A DNA stretch of 64,000 nucleotides from JADJLQ01 sp964405735 (lineage in GTDB: Bacteria; Bacteroidota; Bacteroidia; Chitinophagales; Saprospiraceae), in NCBI GenBank assembly GCA_964405735.1, contig CAYOPD010000004.1, forward strand, positions 23,669 to 87,668, written 5' to 3'. Within the stretch, counting starts at the first letter, position 1, and each line of letters opens with the position of its first letter. Shown here one piece after another: positions 33,891-41,782 of this stretch. The notes below the pieces were generated by a model. It worked only from the letters and a program-made list of their open reading frames with translations, had not been told where the DNA came from and searched no databases. A program made the position numbers and the translations under genes.

Positions 33891-36341
33891 TCAAAACTCC
33901 ACAATAAACCCGATCGTCGGTGTAAAAAACGGATCGTCATTCTTGACCCTGGTCGGGATGGCATTGCTTCCATCGGGCTTAATGGAATTGCCGTCGGTGG
34001 TCAGGAATCCAGTATTATCCTCGTTTCTCCTGAAGGTATATTCCGGGATTTCCGGGTTGCGTGCAACATACCAATTGGTCACATCGACGAACAGGTCCAG
34101 GGTCGTATGTTTAAAATTCCATTTTTTGTCGATGCGGATGTCTGAACTGTTGAAAGCGTTCAGGCGCTGACTGTTGATCATGGAATAATCCAGGGTACCG
34201 GTGCCCTGGGATAAATAATTCAGACGGGAAGCCGTTTCATCAAAAGGGGTATAGGGAGCACCGCCCTGGTACCTGAATTTCAGTCCCAATTCCCAGTTTC
34301 TTTTGAATTTATATCCCCAGGTGAGGGAAAGAAGGTGGCGGTTGTCCCAGCTGCTTGGATAGAAAATACCATCAGCCCCGCTGTACTGACTGTGGAACCA
34401 GGTATACGATAAAATTCCGAAGAATCGTTCGGTGAGTTTTTTCTGAGCAAAAAATTCAATGCCATAGGCTTTACCGTTGCCGTTGGTGATGACTGCCTCA
34501 TTCCCCAATACGGAAAAATCCCTCCCCAGATTAGACAGGGAAATTCCGGAACGTACCGAAACAGGCACCTGTGCATATTTTTTATAAAATCCTTCAAGGG
34601 TAAAGCGCAGGTCCTCAGCGGGGATAAACTCAAGGCCGGTAGCATAATGGGTACTGCTCAGATAGTCCGCATCCCGGTTGACCAGCCTGTTTTGGTTATC
34701 GGCAAAGCCCAATATGGTATAGGGAGCCAGTTTATAATATTTGCCCGCGGAGGCATTCAGGGTCCATGTGTCGGTCAGCGTATAACTCAAAGAGATCCTT
34801 GGGGACAAGGTATTAAACGGATTCATGGCCCCGGTTGTAAATGTATTCATATCCGTCCTCAATCCTCCGCTGACGCCTATACGGTCGGAGAAGAATCTTT
34901 TACCGGCCTGTATAAAAGCGCCAATTCTAATGAAGGGGTCCAGGGGGCTTTCAAAATTAACGGTCACACCGGGTTGCACGATCACATTGTCTTCATCCCT
35001 GATTTCTTTACGCAGAACGGCAAAGGTTTTGTTTAAATAGGAGGCAGACTGGACCGAAGCACCATAGGCTAATTTCCATTTCCCCAGGTTTTTGTTGACA
35101 TCGAGGCGTAGTTTGTTTTCTGTTTCCCTGGAATTAAGGTCGAGGGTCTGGTTGCCGGATTCCGGATTCTGGTTGTCTTCAAATTTTACAATATCGTTGT
35201 CAAAAGCCGTGCGGCTGAGAGCCAGGTTGAGGTAACCCTTTTTAAGCAGGCGTTTCAGGGAAACCCCGGTGGTATAATTCCACTGGTTGATGTTGGCATT
35301 GGAATTGATCACATAGAGTTTTTCCGGAGTGCTTTTTTTGGGAGCTGCAAAACTAAATTCATCGATTGCTCCCATCCCAATAAAAGTCAGGGTGGTCCTG
35401 GCATCGAGGGGATAATTGAATTTTGTCTGGAAATCCCAGAAATTGGGCCGGATGGGCAGGTCTATGGCCTGAAATAAAAACTGGAGATATGACCTGCGGG
35501 CGGAGACGAGAAAAGTGGACCCTTTTTCTCTTGAAATCGGGCCTTCGAGGGTGGCTGCAAATTCAGTGGCGCTCAGGCGGGTGTTGCCCTGGAATTGGTT
35601 TGGGTTGCCGTTTTTTTGTTTAAACTGAAACACAGAGCTTACTGCATTATCATATTTGGCATCGAAGGCGGACGAAGCCAGTTTTACCTCTTCGATAAAA
35701 CTCACATTGAGGATACCCTGCGGCCCCCCGCTGCTGCCCTGAGTTTGGAAATGATTGATCACCGGCACCTCGATGCCATCCAGGTAAAACACGTTTTCAT
35801 TGGGCGCCCCTCCCCGGATGATGATATCGTTTCTGAAATTGCCTCCCCCGGCACCTCCACCTACTCCGGGCAGGGTCTGGATGACCTTACTGATGTCAAA
35901 GTTTCCCCCGGGATTACTGCGGATTTCTTCCGTGGTGACCTTTTGAACAGAAAGCGGGGTTTCAATGGTTGCTGCTTTGACGGTACGCGTGGTGCCGCGG
36001 ACCACGATCTCGGACAGGGTGCTGATCTCTTCCTCCAACTCGATCGTATAGTTGTTCTCGTTGCCGCTGGTAATCACAATATTAAATAGCGTATAGGTTT
36101 TATACCCGAGACTGCTGAACAAGACCGAATAGGTGCCCACCGGAATATTGGTGATATGGAAGTACCCCGCCGAATCTGAGGAGGTGCCCCTGCTGGTGCC
36201 ATCCACCTGGATATTGACAGCCTCCATGGGCTGCTGGGTGTTTTTGTCCAGTACTTTTCCGGTGATTCCACCTGTGTTTTGGGCGAAAAGGGGTACAGCG
36301 AAGGCGAGGAAAGAAAGGACGAGGAGTGCTTTGGGCTTCAT
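33891..36341 (-). CDS. TonB-dependent outer-membrane receptor
   Basis: ATG 36341 gives 816 residues beginning with a signal peptide (ALLVLSFLAFAVPLFAQ). An N-terminal carboxypeptidase-regulatory-like domain follows (GGITGKVLDKNTQQPMEAVNI to about residue 110), then a plug domain with GGAPNENVFYLDGIEVP, and a long beta-barrel ending in an aromatic residue (IGFIVEF). No SusD partner lies beside it, so it is more likely a receptor for a small ligand such as a metal chelate, vitamin or peptide than a glycan system. Ligand is unknown. Palindromic repeats lie upstream. Confidence 0.92.
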   Translation of the reverse strand: MKPKALLVLSFLAFAVPLFAQNTGGITGKVLDKNTQQPMEAVNIQVDGTSRGTSSDSAGYFHITNIPVGTYSVLFSSLGYKTYTLFNIVITSGNENNYTIELEEEISTLSEIVVRGTTRTVKAATIETPLSVQKVTTEEIRSNPGGNFDISKVIQTLPGVGGGAGGGNFRNDIIIRGGAPNENVFYLDGIEVPVINHFQTQGSSGGPQGILNVSFIEEVKLASSAFDAKYDNAVSSVFQFKQKNGNPNQFQGNTRLSATEFAATLEGPISREKGSTFLVSARRSYLQFLFQAIDLPIRPNFWDFQTKFNYPLDARTTLTFIGMGAIDEFSFAAPKKSTPEKLYVINSNANINQWNYTTGVSLKRLLKKGYLNLALSRTAFDNDIVKFEDNQNPESGNQTLDLNSRETENKLRLDVNKNLGKWKLAYGASVQSASYLNKTFAVLRKEIRDEDNVIVQPGVTVNFESPLDPFIRIGAFIQAGKRFFSDRIGVSGGLRTDMNTFTTGAMNPFNTLSPRISLSYTLTDTWTLNASAGKYYKLAPYTILGFADNQNRLVNRDADYLSSTHYATGLEFIPAEDLRFTLEGFYKKYAQVPVSVRSGISLSNLGRDFSVLGNEAVITNGNGKAYGIEFFAQKKLTERFFGILSYTWFHSQYSGADGIFYPSSWDNRHLLSLTWGYKFKRNWELGLKFRYQGGAPYTPFDETASRLNYLSQGTGTLDYSMINSQRLNAFNSSDIRIDKKWNFKHTTLDLFVDVTNWYVARNPEIPEYTFRRNEDNTGFLTTDGNSIKPDGSNAIPTRVKNDDPFFTPTIGFIVEF

Positions 36342-36379
36342 ACGGTTGTGAAACAAAGGAGATATGGAATTGTTGCATA

Positions 36380-36458
36380 CCCCAGGGCGAATTATTTTGC
36401 CCATTCACTGGGGCTAAAGCCCGGATCCACCCTTCAGTATTATACTTCGGCCTGAAGG
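36380..36458. repeat. Palindromic REP-like element, two hairpins
   Basis: Hairpin one nests CCCCAG (36380-36385) / CTGGGG (36408-36413) outside GGGC (36385-36388) / GCCC (36399-36402). It is followed by GGGCTAAAGCCC (36411-36422). Hairpin two is CCTTCAG (36431-36437) / CTGAAGG (36452-36458), perfect over 7 bp. It lies in a 158-bp gap between two minus-strand genes. Confidence 0.65.
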
Positions 36459-36499
36459 CAGGGGTTTGGATACCGTGAAATCCTAAATTATTAATTTAT

Positions 36500-37135
36500 T
36501 CATTCCTTCAATTCCCTATTTATCATGCTCCCAACCCCCCACCAGATCATAGGTGGCAAGCCAATACTCAAGGCAACAGCCCAATAAGGGTATTCATTCC
36601 CCGAAGCACCCACCCAGGCATAGACGGTGGCCATCGGGATCGTACCCACCAATAAGGCGATATGGAAAACCAGGGCATTCATCCGGGTAAGGCCAGCCAT
36701 ACAACTGACCACTTCCGGAAAAACGGGCAGCCAGCGGGAAAGGACCACAATCCAACCGCCCAGATTCGAAGAGATTTTTTGGCCCCGTTCAAAATCTTTT
36801 TTACCCAAGAGGGCTATGGTAGTTCTTGCACCCATCATCCGGCAAAGCCAGTATCCCAATGAACCAGCCGAAAAGGAACCCGCAGCCCCGACCAGTGCGC
36901 CCATCCAAGGTCCATATAAAAATCCCAGTGCAGATAATATGATGGTGGCAGGCAGTGGAAGCACCAGGTCAGCCATCAACAGGAATATGCCCCCCAGCCA
37001 GGCCCAGGGACCAAACCGGTCCAACCATTGAAGAGTGCCTTCTTGGGTAAAAGTCGACATCAGGCTGTCTCCCCAAAACGCAAAGGCCAGGAGGACCAGG
37101 ACTGCAAAACCCATAAAAACCAGCAGCAAACGCAT
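36500..37135 (-). CDS. TVP38/TMEM64 (VTT-domain) membrane protein
   Basis: ATG 37135 (MRLLLVFMG) gives 211 residues; a longer frame exists upstream. About five or six hydrophobic helices carry the SNARE-associated/VTT domain: LVLPLPATIILSALGFLYGPWMGALVGAAGSFSAGSLGYWLCR, then SRWLPVFPEVVSCMAG. The family is related to DedA proteins and includes lipid scramblases and transporters in other lineages. The bacterial function is not fixed. A near-consensus -7 box (TACCTTTA, minus strand, 37140-37147) lies four bases upstream. Confidence 0.85.
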   Translation of the reverse strand: MRLLLVFMGFAVLVLLAFAFWGDSLMSTFTQEGTLQWLDRFGPWAWLGGIFLLMADLVLPLPATIILSALGFLYGPWMGALVGAAGSFSAGSLGYWLCRMMGARTTIALLGKKDFERGQKISSNLGGWIVVLSRWLPVFPEVVSCMAGLTRMNALVFHIALLVGTIPMATVYAWVGASGNEYPYWAVALSIGLPPMIWWGVGSMINRELKE

Positions 37136-37176
37136 GGGGTAAAGGTAGGTGCACGACCTCATTCAAGGTTGTCAAA

Positions 37177-37261
37177 GTTGGGGAGGAGCTTGGCTCCGAC
37201 GCCGATTACCTCTATATACCTTATATACAAGCACCAAGCCGAAGCTAAGCTTCGTCCCAAC
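37177..37261. repeat. Small palindromic element with inverted ends (MITE/REP-like)
   Basis: The left end (37177-37203, beginning GTTGGGGAGGAGCTTGGCT) and the reverse complement of the right end (37234-37261, beginning GTTGGGACGAAGCTTAGCT) match at most positions over 20 bp. The right arm itself contains a perfect palindrome CGAAGCT-A-AGCTTCG (37240-37254). Total about 85 bp, in the gap between divergent genes. Confidence 0.6.
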
Positions 37262-37274
37262 AACCCTTTCTCCT

Positions 37275-37282
37275 TACTTTTG
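37275..37282 (+). promoter_or_regulatory. -7 promoter box abutting the PPOX-family start
   Basis: TACTTTTG matches TAnnTTTG exactly and ends four bases before ATG 37287. A transcript from it would begin at or beside the start codon. Confidence 0.4.
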
Positions 37283-37286
37283 TCTA

Positions 37287-37727
37287 ATGGCCAAACCCAA
37301 TCCACAACCAGTCAATGCCTCTGACCTCCCCGACCTGGCTGAAGCCTTGGTCAAACGGGTCCGTTTCCCTATGCTCGCCACGGTGGAGGGCGATCAGCCC
37401 CGGGTCCGGCCCGTATCCCCGGTGCGTACCGAAGGCTTTACCGTCTATATTGCCAATCTAAGGTCCTATGGTAAGACCGCCGAGATCGCCGGGAATCCCA
37501 GGGTGGAGTTGTGTTATATGGATGAAGATCACAACCAGGTCCGCATCACGGGCCAGGCTGAAGTGGTTACGGATCGCGTCCTCCTGGAAGAAATCTGGGC
37601 CGCGAACCGGCTTTTACAGCATTACCTCGGCTCCATCGATAACCCGGAACTCATCGTATATAAAATAAACCCTGCGAGAGTGAGGTATATGGTGGAATGG
37701 GCACTGCAATATTATGAGGTGAAATGA
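37287..37727 (+). CDS. Pyridoxamine 5'-phosphate oxidase-fold flavoprotein
   Basis: ATG 37287 gives 146 residues; the frame is open further upstream through the palindromic element, with no family similarity. The split-barrel pattern is visible: VRFPMLATVEGDQPRVRPVSPV, FTVYIANLRSYGKTAEIAGNPRVELCYMD and QVRITGQAEVV. Such small proteins bind FMN, F420 or haem and reduce diverse substrates. They are distinct from the biosynthetic PdxH. The stop overlaps the start of the next gene by four bases (ATGA), giving a two-gene unit. Confidence 0.85.
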   Translation: MAKPNPQPVNASDLPDLAEALVKRVRFPMLATVEGDQPRVRPVSPVRTEGFTVYIANLRSYGKTAEIAGNPRVELCYMDEDHNQVRITGQAEVVTDRVLLEEIWAANRLLQHYLGSIDNPELIVYKINPARVRYMVEWALQYYEVK

Positions 37728-38875
37728 AACGCATTCTGATTCTAATTACAATTTTTGCATTGGGATTTTTTACAGTCTACCTGCTCGGCAATAAATCCTA
37801 CAATATGAATAATATAAACCGGTTTTTAAAAGACCAGGTGGACCATCATCAAACCCCTTCCATTCAGTATGCCTTTTTTGATACCGGAAAGGTGATATAT
37901 GAATTACATTACGGATTTAAAAATCTAAAATCAAAGGAACCGGTGGAAGCTTCCACCCACTTCCACCTGTTTTCCATTACCAAAACATTTACAGCCCTGG
38001 CAATCCTTCAGCTGGCTGAGGCAGGCAAAATCGTGTTAAACAAACCGGCCTCCGCATACTTGCCCGGATTTCCATATCCGAATACCATAACCGTTGAACA
38101 GTTATTGAGTCATACGGCCGGGATCCCCAATCCCCTTCCCCTTAAATGGATTCACCTGGCCGAAGAGCACCCGGGTTTTAAGCGGGATTCATTTTTTGCG
38201 GAAGTGTTCAAAGCCCACCCCAAGCTGGATTTTGAGCCTGGTACAAAATTCAAATACAGCAACCTGGGTTATGTCCTGCTTGGTCAACTGGTGGAGGCGG
38301 TTTCAGGACAGCCCTTTGAAGATTACGTAAAAAAACATATCGTGGATCAAGGTGGCATCGACCCCTCCGGCTTAAGTTTTCACCTGAATCCATCCTCTCA
38401 TGCTGTGGGATATCATAAATGGTGGTCATTGACTAATGCGCTTTTCGGATTCCTCATTGATAAGGCAAAGTTTATGGGAGGAAAGGAAGGAAAGTGGAAA
38501 CCCTTCAACCTGTTCTACAATAATGGTACGGCCTATGGTGGACTGTTCGGTTCTGCCAGTGGTCTGATCCAATACGCTCAAACCCTGCTAAAGCCCAATT
38601 CGGTGCTTTTAAACGATCAATACAAGGAAATCCTGTTCACGGAAAGGGACGTCCGGAACAAACCCACCGGCATGTCCCTTTCCTGGTTCACCGGAAATTT
38701 GAAGGGGAATAAATATTTCGCCCATGCCGGGGGAGGGGGCGGATACTACTGTGAATTGAGAGTCTATCCCGAACTGGGTGTGGGCAGTGTCCTTCTTTAT
38801 AACCGTTCTGGGATGAGGGATGAAAGGATTCTTGATCGGGCAGATGCTTTCTTTATAACTGAAAAACCTCAATAG
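37724..38875 (+). CDS. Serine hydrolase, class C beta-lactamase family (3 of 3)
   Basis: A 383-residue protein with an N-terminal membrane/signal segment (LILITIFALGFFTVYLLG). Motifs are SITK (HLFSITKTFTA), YSN (KYSNLGYVLLGQ) and HAG in the KTG position (FAHAGGGGGYY). It overlaps the preceding PPOX-like gene by four bases and is translationally coupled to it. It is moderately different from the other two serine hydrolases in the window, so recent duplication is unlikely. Substrate is unknown. Confidence 0.88.
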   Translation: MKRILILITIFALGFFTVYLLGNKSYNMNNINRFLKDQVDHHQTPSIQYAFFDTGKVIYELHYGFKNLKSKEPVEASTHFHLFSITKTFTALAILQLAEAGKIVLNKPASAYLPGFPYPNTITVEQLLSHTAGIPNPLPLKWIHLAEEHPGFKRDSFFAEVFKAHPKLDFEPGTKFKYSNLGYVLLGQLVEAVSGQPFEDYVKKHIVDQGGIDPSGLSFHLNPSSHAVGYHKWWSLTNALFGFLIDKAKFMGGKEGKWKPFNLFYNNGTAYGGLFGSASGLIQYAQTLLKPNSVLLNDQYKEILFTERDVRNKPTGMSLSWFTGNLKGNKYFAHAGGGGGYYCELRVYPELGVGSVLLYNRSGMRDERILDRADAFFITEKPQ

Positions 38876-39197
38876 GATTGAGAGTTGGTAAGTTGGCAAG
38901 TATAGTCCTGTCTTCCTTCCTCCTGTCTCCCTCGCGATGATTATGATTGGGGATTCCTGTCTCCTCAATCAGGCTTGAGATGTAAGGAATTCTGGGTTAG
39001 AAAAATTCCAGGCAGTTGAAAGGTGTTTTGCTCCCTTCGCCCTTCGCCATTGTCCTTTCGCCTTTCCTCCTTTCGCGGATTTTGCTCCTCCCGCTTCCGA
39101 AGCCTCGGAACGCGGGACGTCCTTGACCTTACCCTTTAACCTTTTATTTCCTATTTTGTCCATGGAGTAAAGCTTTTACCGAAATTTCCGCCTAAAA
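38876..39197. other. Non-coding stretch, pyrimidine-rich
   Basis: This 322-bp interval has no supportable gene. It is rich in CCTTTCGCC / CCTCCT-like pyrimidine runs. The one structured part is a GC-rich hairpin at 39090-39116. The promoter of the PmtA-like methyltransferase should lie at its right end. Confidence 0.6.
39090..39116. repeat. GC-rich hairpin
   Basis: CCCG (39090-39093) and TTCCGA (39095-39100) pair with TCGGAA (39105-39110) and CGGG (39113-39116) around a 4-base loop AGCC. No U-run follows directly. It could be a REP-like relic or a terminator for the serine hydrolase. Confidence 0.45.
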
Positions 39198-39755
39198 ATG
39201 AAACAAAAACTCAAAACGGCCTTCGCCTTCACCAAAAACCTCTTTACCACAGGAGCCATTACCGAAACCAGTGAAAAGGTTGAAAAAGAAATCTGCAGGC
39301 ATATTCCTCCTAAGGGAAACAGCATCGTCCTGGAATTTGGCATGGGGCATGGGAACATCACCAAAAGCATCTTAAATCACGTTTCAAAAACATCCAAAGT
39401 CTATGCCTTTGAAGTGAATTCGGATTTTTGCGAATATGTCCGAAAAAATATAAAAGATGACCGCCTGATCATAATAAACGACAGCGCCGAAAACATAAAA
39501 AAACATCTGCATTCAAAGGCAGACAGCATCATTTCTTCCATCCCCTTTACTTTCCTGTCCAAATATCAATCGGAAAAAGTCCTCAGGGATTCTTACGAAT
39601 TGTTGGAGGACGGTTCCTACTTCAGCCAGGTCCTTTATACCAAATTCAATATCAAAAAATTTGAACCGGTCTTTGACCTATGTGAAGTGATCGCATTGAA
39701 GCATTTTCCTACGGAGTATATTTATCATTGTTTGAAAAGGGCAAAAACGAAATGA
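39198..39755 (+). CDS. Class I SAM methyltransferase, phospholipid N-methyltransferase-like
   Basis: A 185-residue protein with a Rossmann methyltransferase core. Motif I is VLEFGMGHGNIT (E-x-G-x-G-x-G form) and the acidic end of strand 2 is AFEVNSDF. The post-motif ISSIPFTFLS replaces the NPPY of DNA and rRNA methylases. That segment and the N-terminal FTKNLFTTGAITETS recall bacterial PmtA-type phosphatidylethanolamine N-methyltransferases and related KsgA-fold enzymes. Function on phospholipid is a reasonable inference, not shown. It precedes the planctomycete-type cytochrome genes by 71 bp but need not belong to them. Confidence 0.75.
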   Translation: MKQKLKTAFAFTKNLFTTGAITETSEKVEKEICRHIPPKGNSIVLEFGMGHGNITKSILNHVSKTSKVYAFEVNSDFCEYVRKNIKDDRLIIINDSAENIKKHLHSKADSIISSIPFTFLSKYQSEKVLRDSYELLEDGSYFSQVLYTKFNIKKFEPVFDLCEVIALKHFPTEYIYHCLKRAKTK

Positions 39756-39826
39756 GATTACTCTCAGTATTGGAAAAATCCAATCAAAATCCCCTAATTT
39801 TACACATACCGGTTTAACGAGTGTAC

Positions 39827-41776
39827 ATGTATATCAATTCAGGTATATTAGGTTTATGTTTTATTTTGATTTCAGGCAATGTAACTGCCATGGATTCAGT
39901 AAGTTATGAAACCGATGTGCGCCCTTTGCTGATCAAAAGATGCACCAGTTGTCACAATACGAACAGCCCCAAAGGTGGCGTCAATATCGATAATTACAAG
40001 GAACAGGACCGGGTAATCAAAGACGGACAGTTCTGGCTAAAGGTACTTGACCAGATCAAAACCGGGGCCATGCCGCCAAAAAGCGAACCCAAAATTTCTG
40101 AAGAAGACTACCATGGACTCGTGGACGGGATCAACAGCATCCTCCAAACGTCGCTGCGCCAGAGGTCCGCAGGCCATGTCGTGATCCGGAGGCTTAGCCA
40201 TTCCGAATACCGCTATACCGTCCTGGACCTGATGCAGGTGGATTTTGATGCCCGAAGCTATTTCCCTTCCGATGGTTCCGGCGGGGGCGGCTTTGACAAT
40301 CAGGGCAGGGCCCTGTTTTTCACCCCCCTGAAACTCGAACGTTATTACGATGCAGCGGACCATATCGTGGAACAGGCTTACAAAGACCCCAAAATCTGGA
40401 GCGACCTTGTCCCGTTCAATTTCCGTCAAAACGCACTTCAGCAGCTGGGAAACTGGTTTCTGTCCTTGTTTACAGATAGCTACCGCCAGTTCAATGCCCC
40501 GGAAAACGCCGCAGAAAAGGTCATTTATCCTTTTGCCACCAAGGCCTACCGCCGCTTTTTGAAAGACGAAGAAAAATCAAGGCTGATCAATTTGTTCAGC
40601 ACGGTCTATCACCAGAAGGATTCCGTCAAAAACCCGCAGCGCTTCAACGAAAGCATTGCCCAGGTCTTCAAAGCCGTACTGGTTTCCCCCAACTTCTTAT
40701 ACCGAACGGAAGAAGAACCAGAGAAAACAGGCTCCTATCCACTCACCCATTTTGAGGTGGCCACCCGGATGTCTTATTTCCTTTGGTCGGCCCTGCCAGA
40801 CGAAGAGCTTTTTGAGCTCGCCCGGGCAGGCAAATTGGACGATACCCTGGTCCTGGAAGCCCAGGTCAAACGTATGCTCGCCGATCCGAAGGCCAGGCGT
40901 TTAGCAGAAAATTTCTCCACCCAATGGCTTGGCATCACCAAGCTGATCGACCATCAGCCCATAGCCGATCCGGAATTGTTTCCCGATTTCAACATGCGCA
41001 TCCGCAAGGCGATGTATGATGAAAGCGTGGAGTATTTTTATCATGTCCTCACCCAAAGTAAAAACTTCCTCGACCTCATCCAGAGCAACTATACTTTCCT
41101 GAACAAAGACCTGGCGGATTATTACGGCATACCGGGTATCACCGGCGACCAATTGGTAAAAACGATTTTACCTGATTCCAGCCGCGGTGGAGTGTTGGGC
41201 ATGGGCAGTGTGCTGACCACGACTTCCTTCGCCACCCGGACCAGCCCCGTAAACCGGGGTAAATGGGTGATGGAACAGATCATGGGCATCTCCCCCCCGC
41301 CGCCGCCTGAAGTTGTGGCCGAACTTACCGAAGACAAGGCCATTCACGACAAACTGGGCTTACGGAAAATCCTCGAAAGGCATAGGGCAGACCCCAACTG
41401 CAATTCCTGCCATGTAAAAATGGATCCCTTGGGACTGGGACTGGAAAATTTTGACCCCATCGGCCGATGGAGGGATAGTTATGGCAAGGTTCCTGTGGAT
41501 GCCTCCGGAGTTCTGTCAGATGGAAGGCCTTTCAAAGGTCCAGGGGAACTGAAAACACTGCTGCTGACCGAAAAAGCCAAGTTTGCCCGTAACCTTTCAA
41601 CAAAAATGTTATCTTTTGCCCTCGGAAGGTCGATCCTGTTTACAGATGAGCCCGCCCTTCAGGTCCTCGAGTCCACCCTGCTGGCCACTAATTTCAACCC
41701 CGAACCCTTTATAGTCGAACTGGTGAAAAGTTACCCGTTCCGGATGAAACTTAATGACTTCGAAAAAAAGATCTGA
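39827..41776 (+). CDS. DUF1592/DUF1588/DUF1587 dihaem-type cytochrome protein (planctomycete-style)
   Basis: ATG 39827 is preferred over a GTG two codons before, giving 649 residues. A signal peptide (GLCFILISGNVTA) is followed by a haem motif CTSCH (39-43) in a PSCyt1-like domain with the AMPP turn. DUF1587 comes next (IRRLSHSEYRYTVLDLMQVD), then DUF1595/DUF1592 (ATRMSYFLWSALPDEELFELA), DUF1588 (RGGVLGMGSVLTTTSFATRTSPVNRGKWVME, then a second CxxCH, CNSCHVKMDPLGLGLENFD) and DUF1585 at the C-terminus. This architecture is abundant in Planctomycetes and Verrucomicrobia. Function is unknown; extracellular oxidation of polymers or sugars has been suggested. First of three probably co-transcribed genes. 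Confidence 0.92.
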   Translation: MYINSGILGLCFILISGNVTAMDSVSYETDVRPLLIKRCTSCHNTNSPKGGVNIDNYKEQDRVIKDGQFWLKVLDQIKTGAMPPKSEPKISEEDYHGLVDGINSILQTSLRQRSAGHVVIRRLSHSEYRYTVLDLMQVDFDARSYFPSDGSGGGGFDNQGRALFFTPLKLERYYDAADHIVEQAYKDPKIWSDLVPFNFRQNALQQLGNWFLSLFTDSYRQFNAPENAAEKVIYPFATKAYRRFLKDEEKSRLINLFSTVYHQKDSVKNPQRFNESIAQVFKAVLVSPNFLYRTEEEPEKTGSYPLTHFEVATRMSYFLWSALPDEELFELARAGKLDDTLVLEAQVKRMLADPKARRLAENFSTQWLGITKLIDHQPIADPELFPDFNMRIRKAMYDESVEYFYHVLTQSKNFLDLIQSNYTFLNKDLADYYGIPGITGDQLVKTILPDSSRGGVLGMGSVLTTTSFATRTSPVNRGKWVMEQIMGISPPPPPEVVAELTEDKAIHDKLGLRKILERHRADPNCNSCHVKMDPLGLGLENFDPIGRWRDSYGKVPVDASGVLSDGRPFKGPGELKTLLLTEKAKFARNLSTKMLSFALGRSILFTDEPALQVLESTLLATNFNPEPFIVELVKSYPFRMKLNDFEKKI

Positions 41777-41782
41777 ACCAAG

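Noticed and set aside
37149..37286. 46-codon N-terminal extension of the PPOX-family gene
   Set aside because: It would translate the palindromic element and removes the fit with the -7 box at 37275; family similarity starts at ATG 37287.
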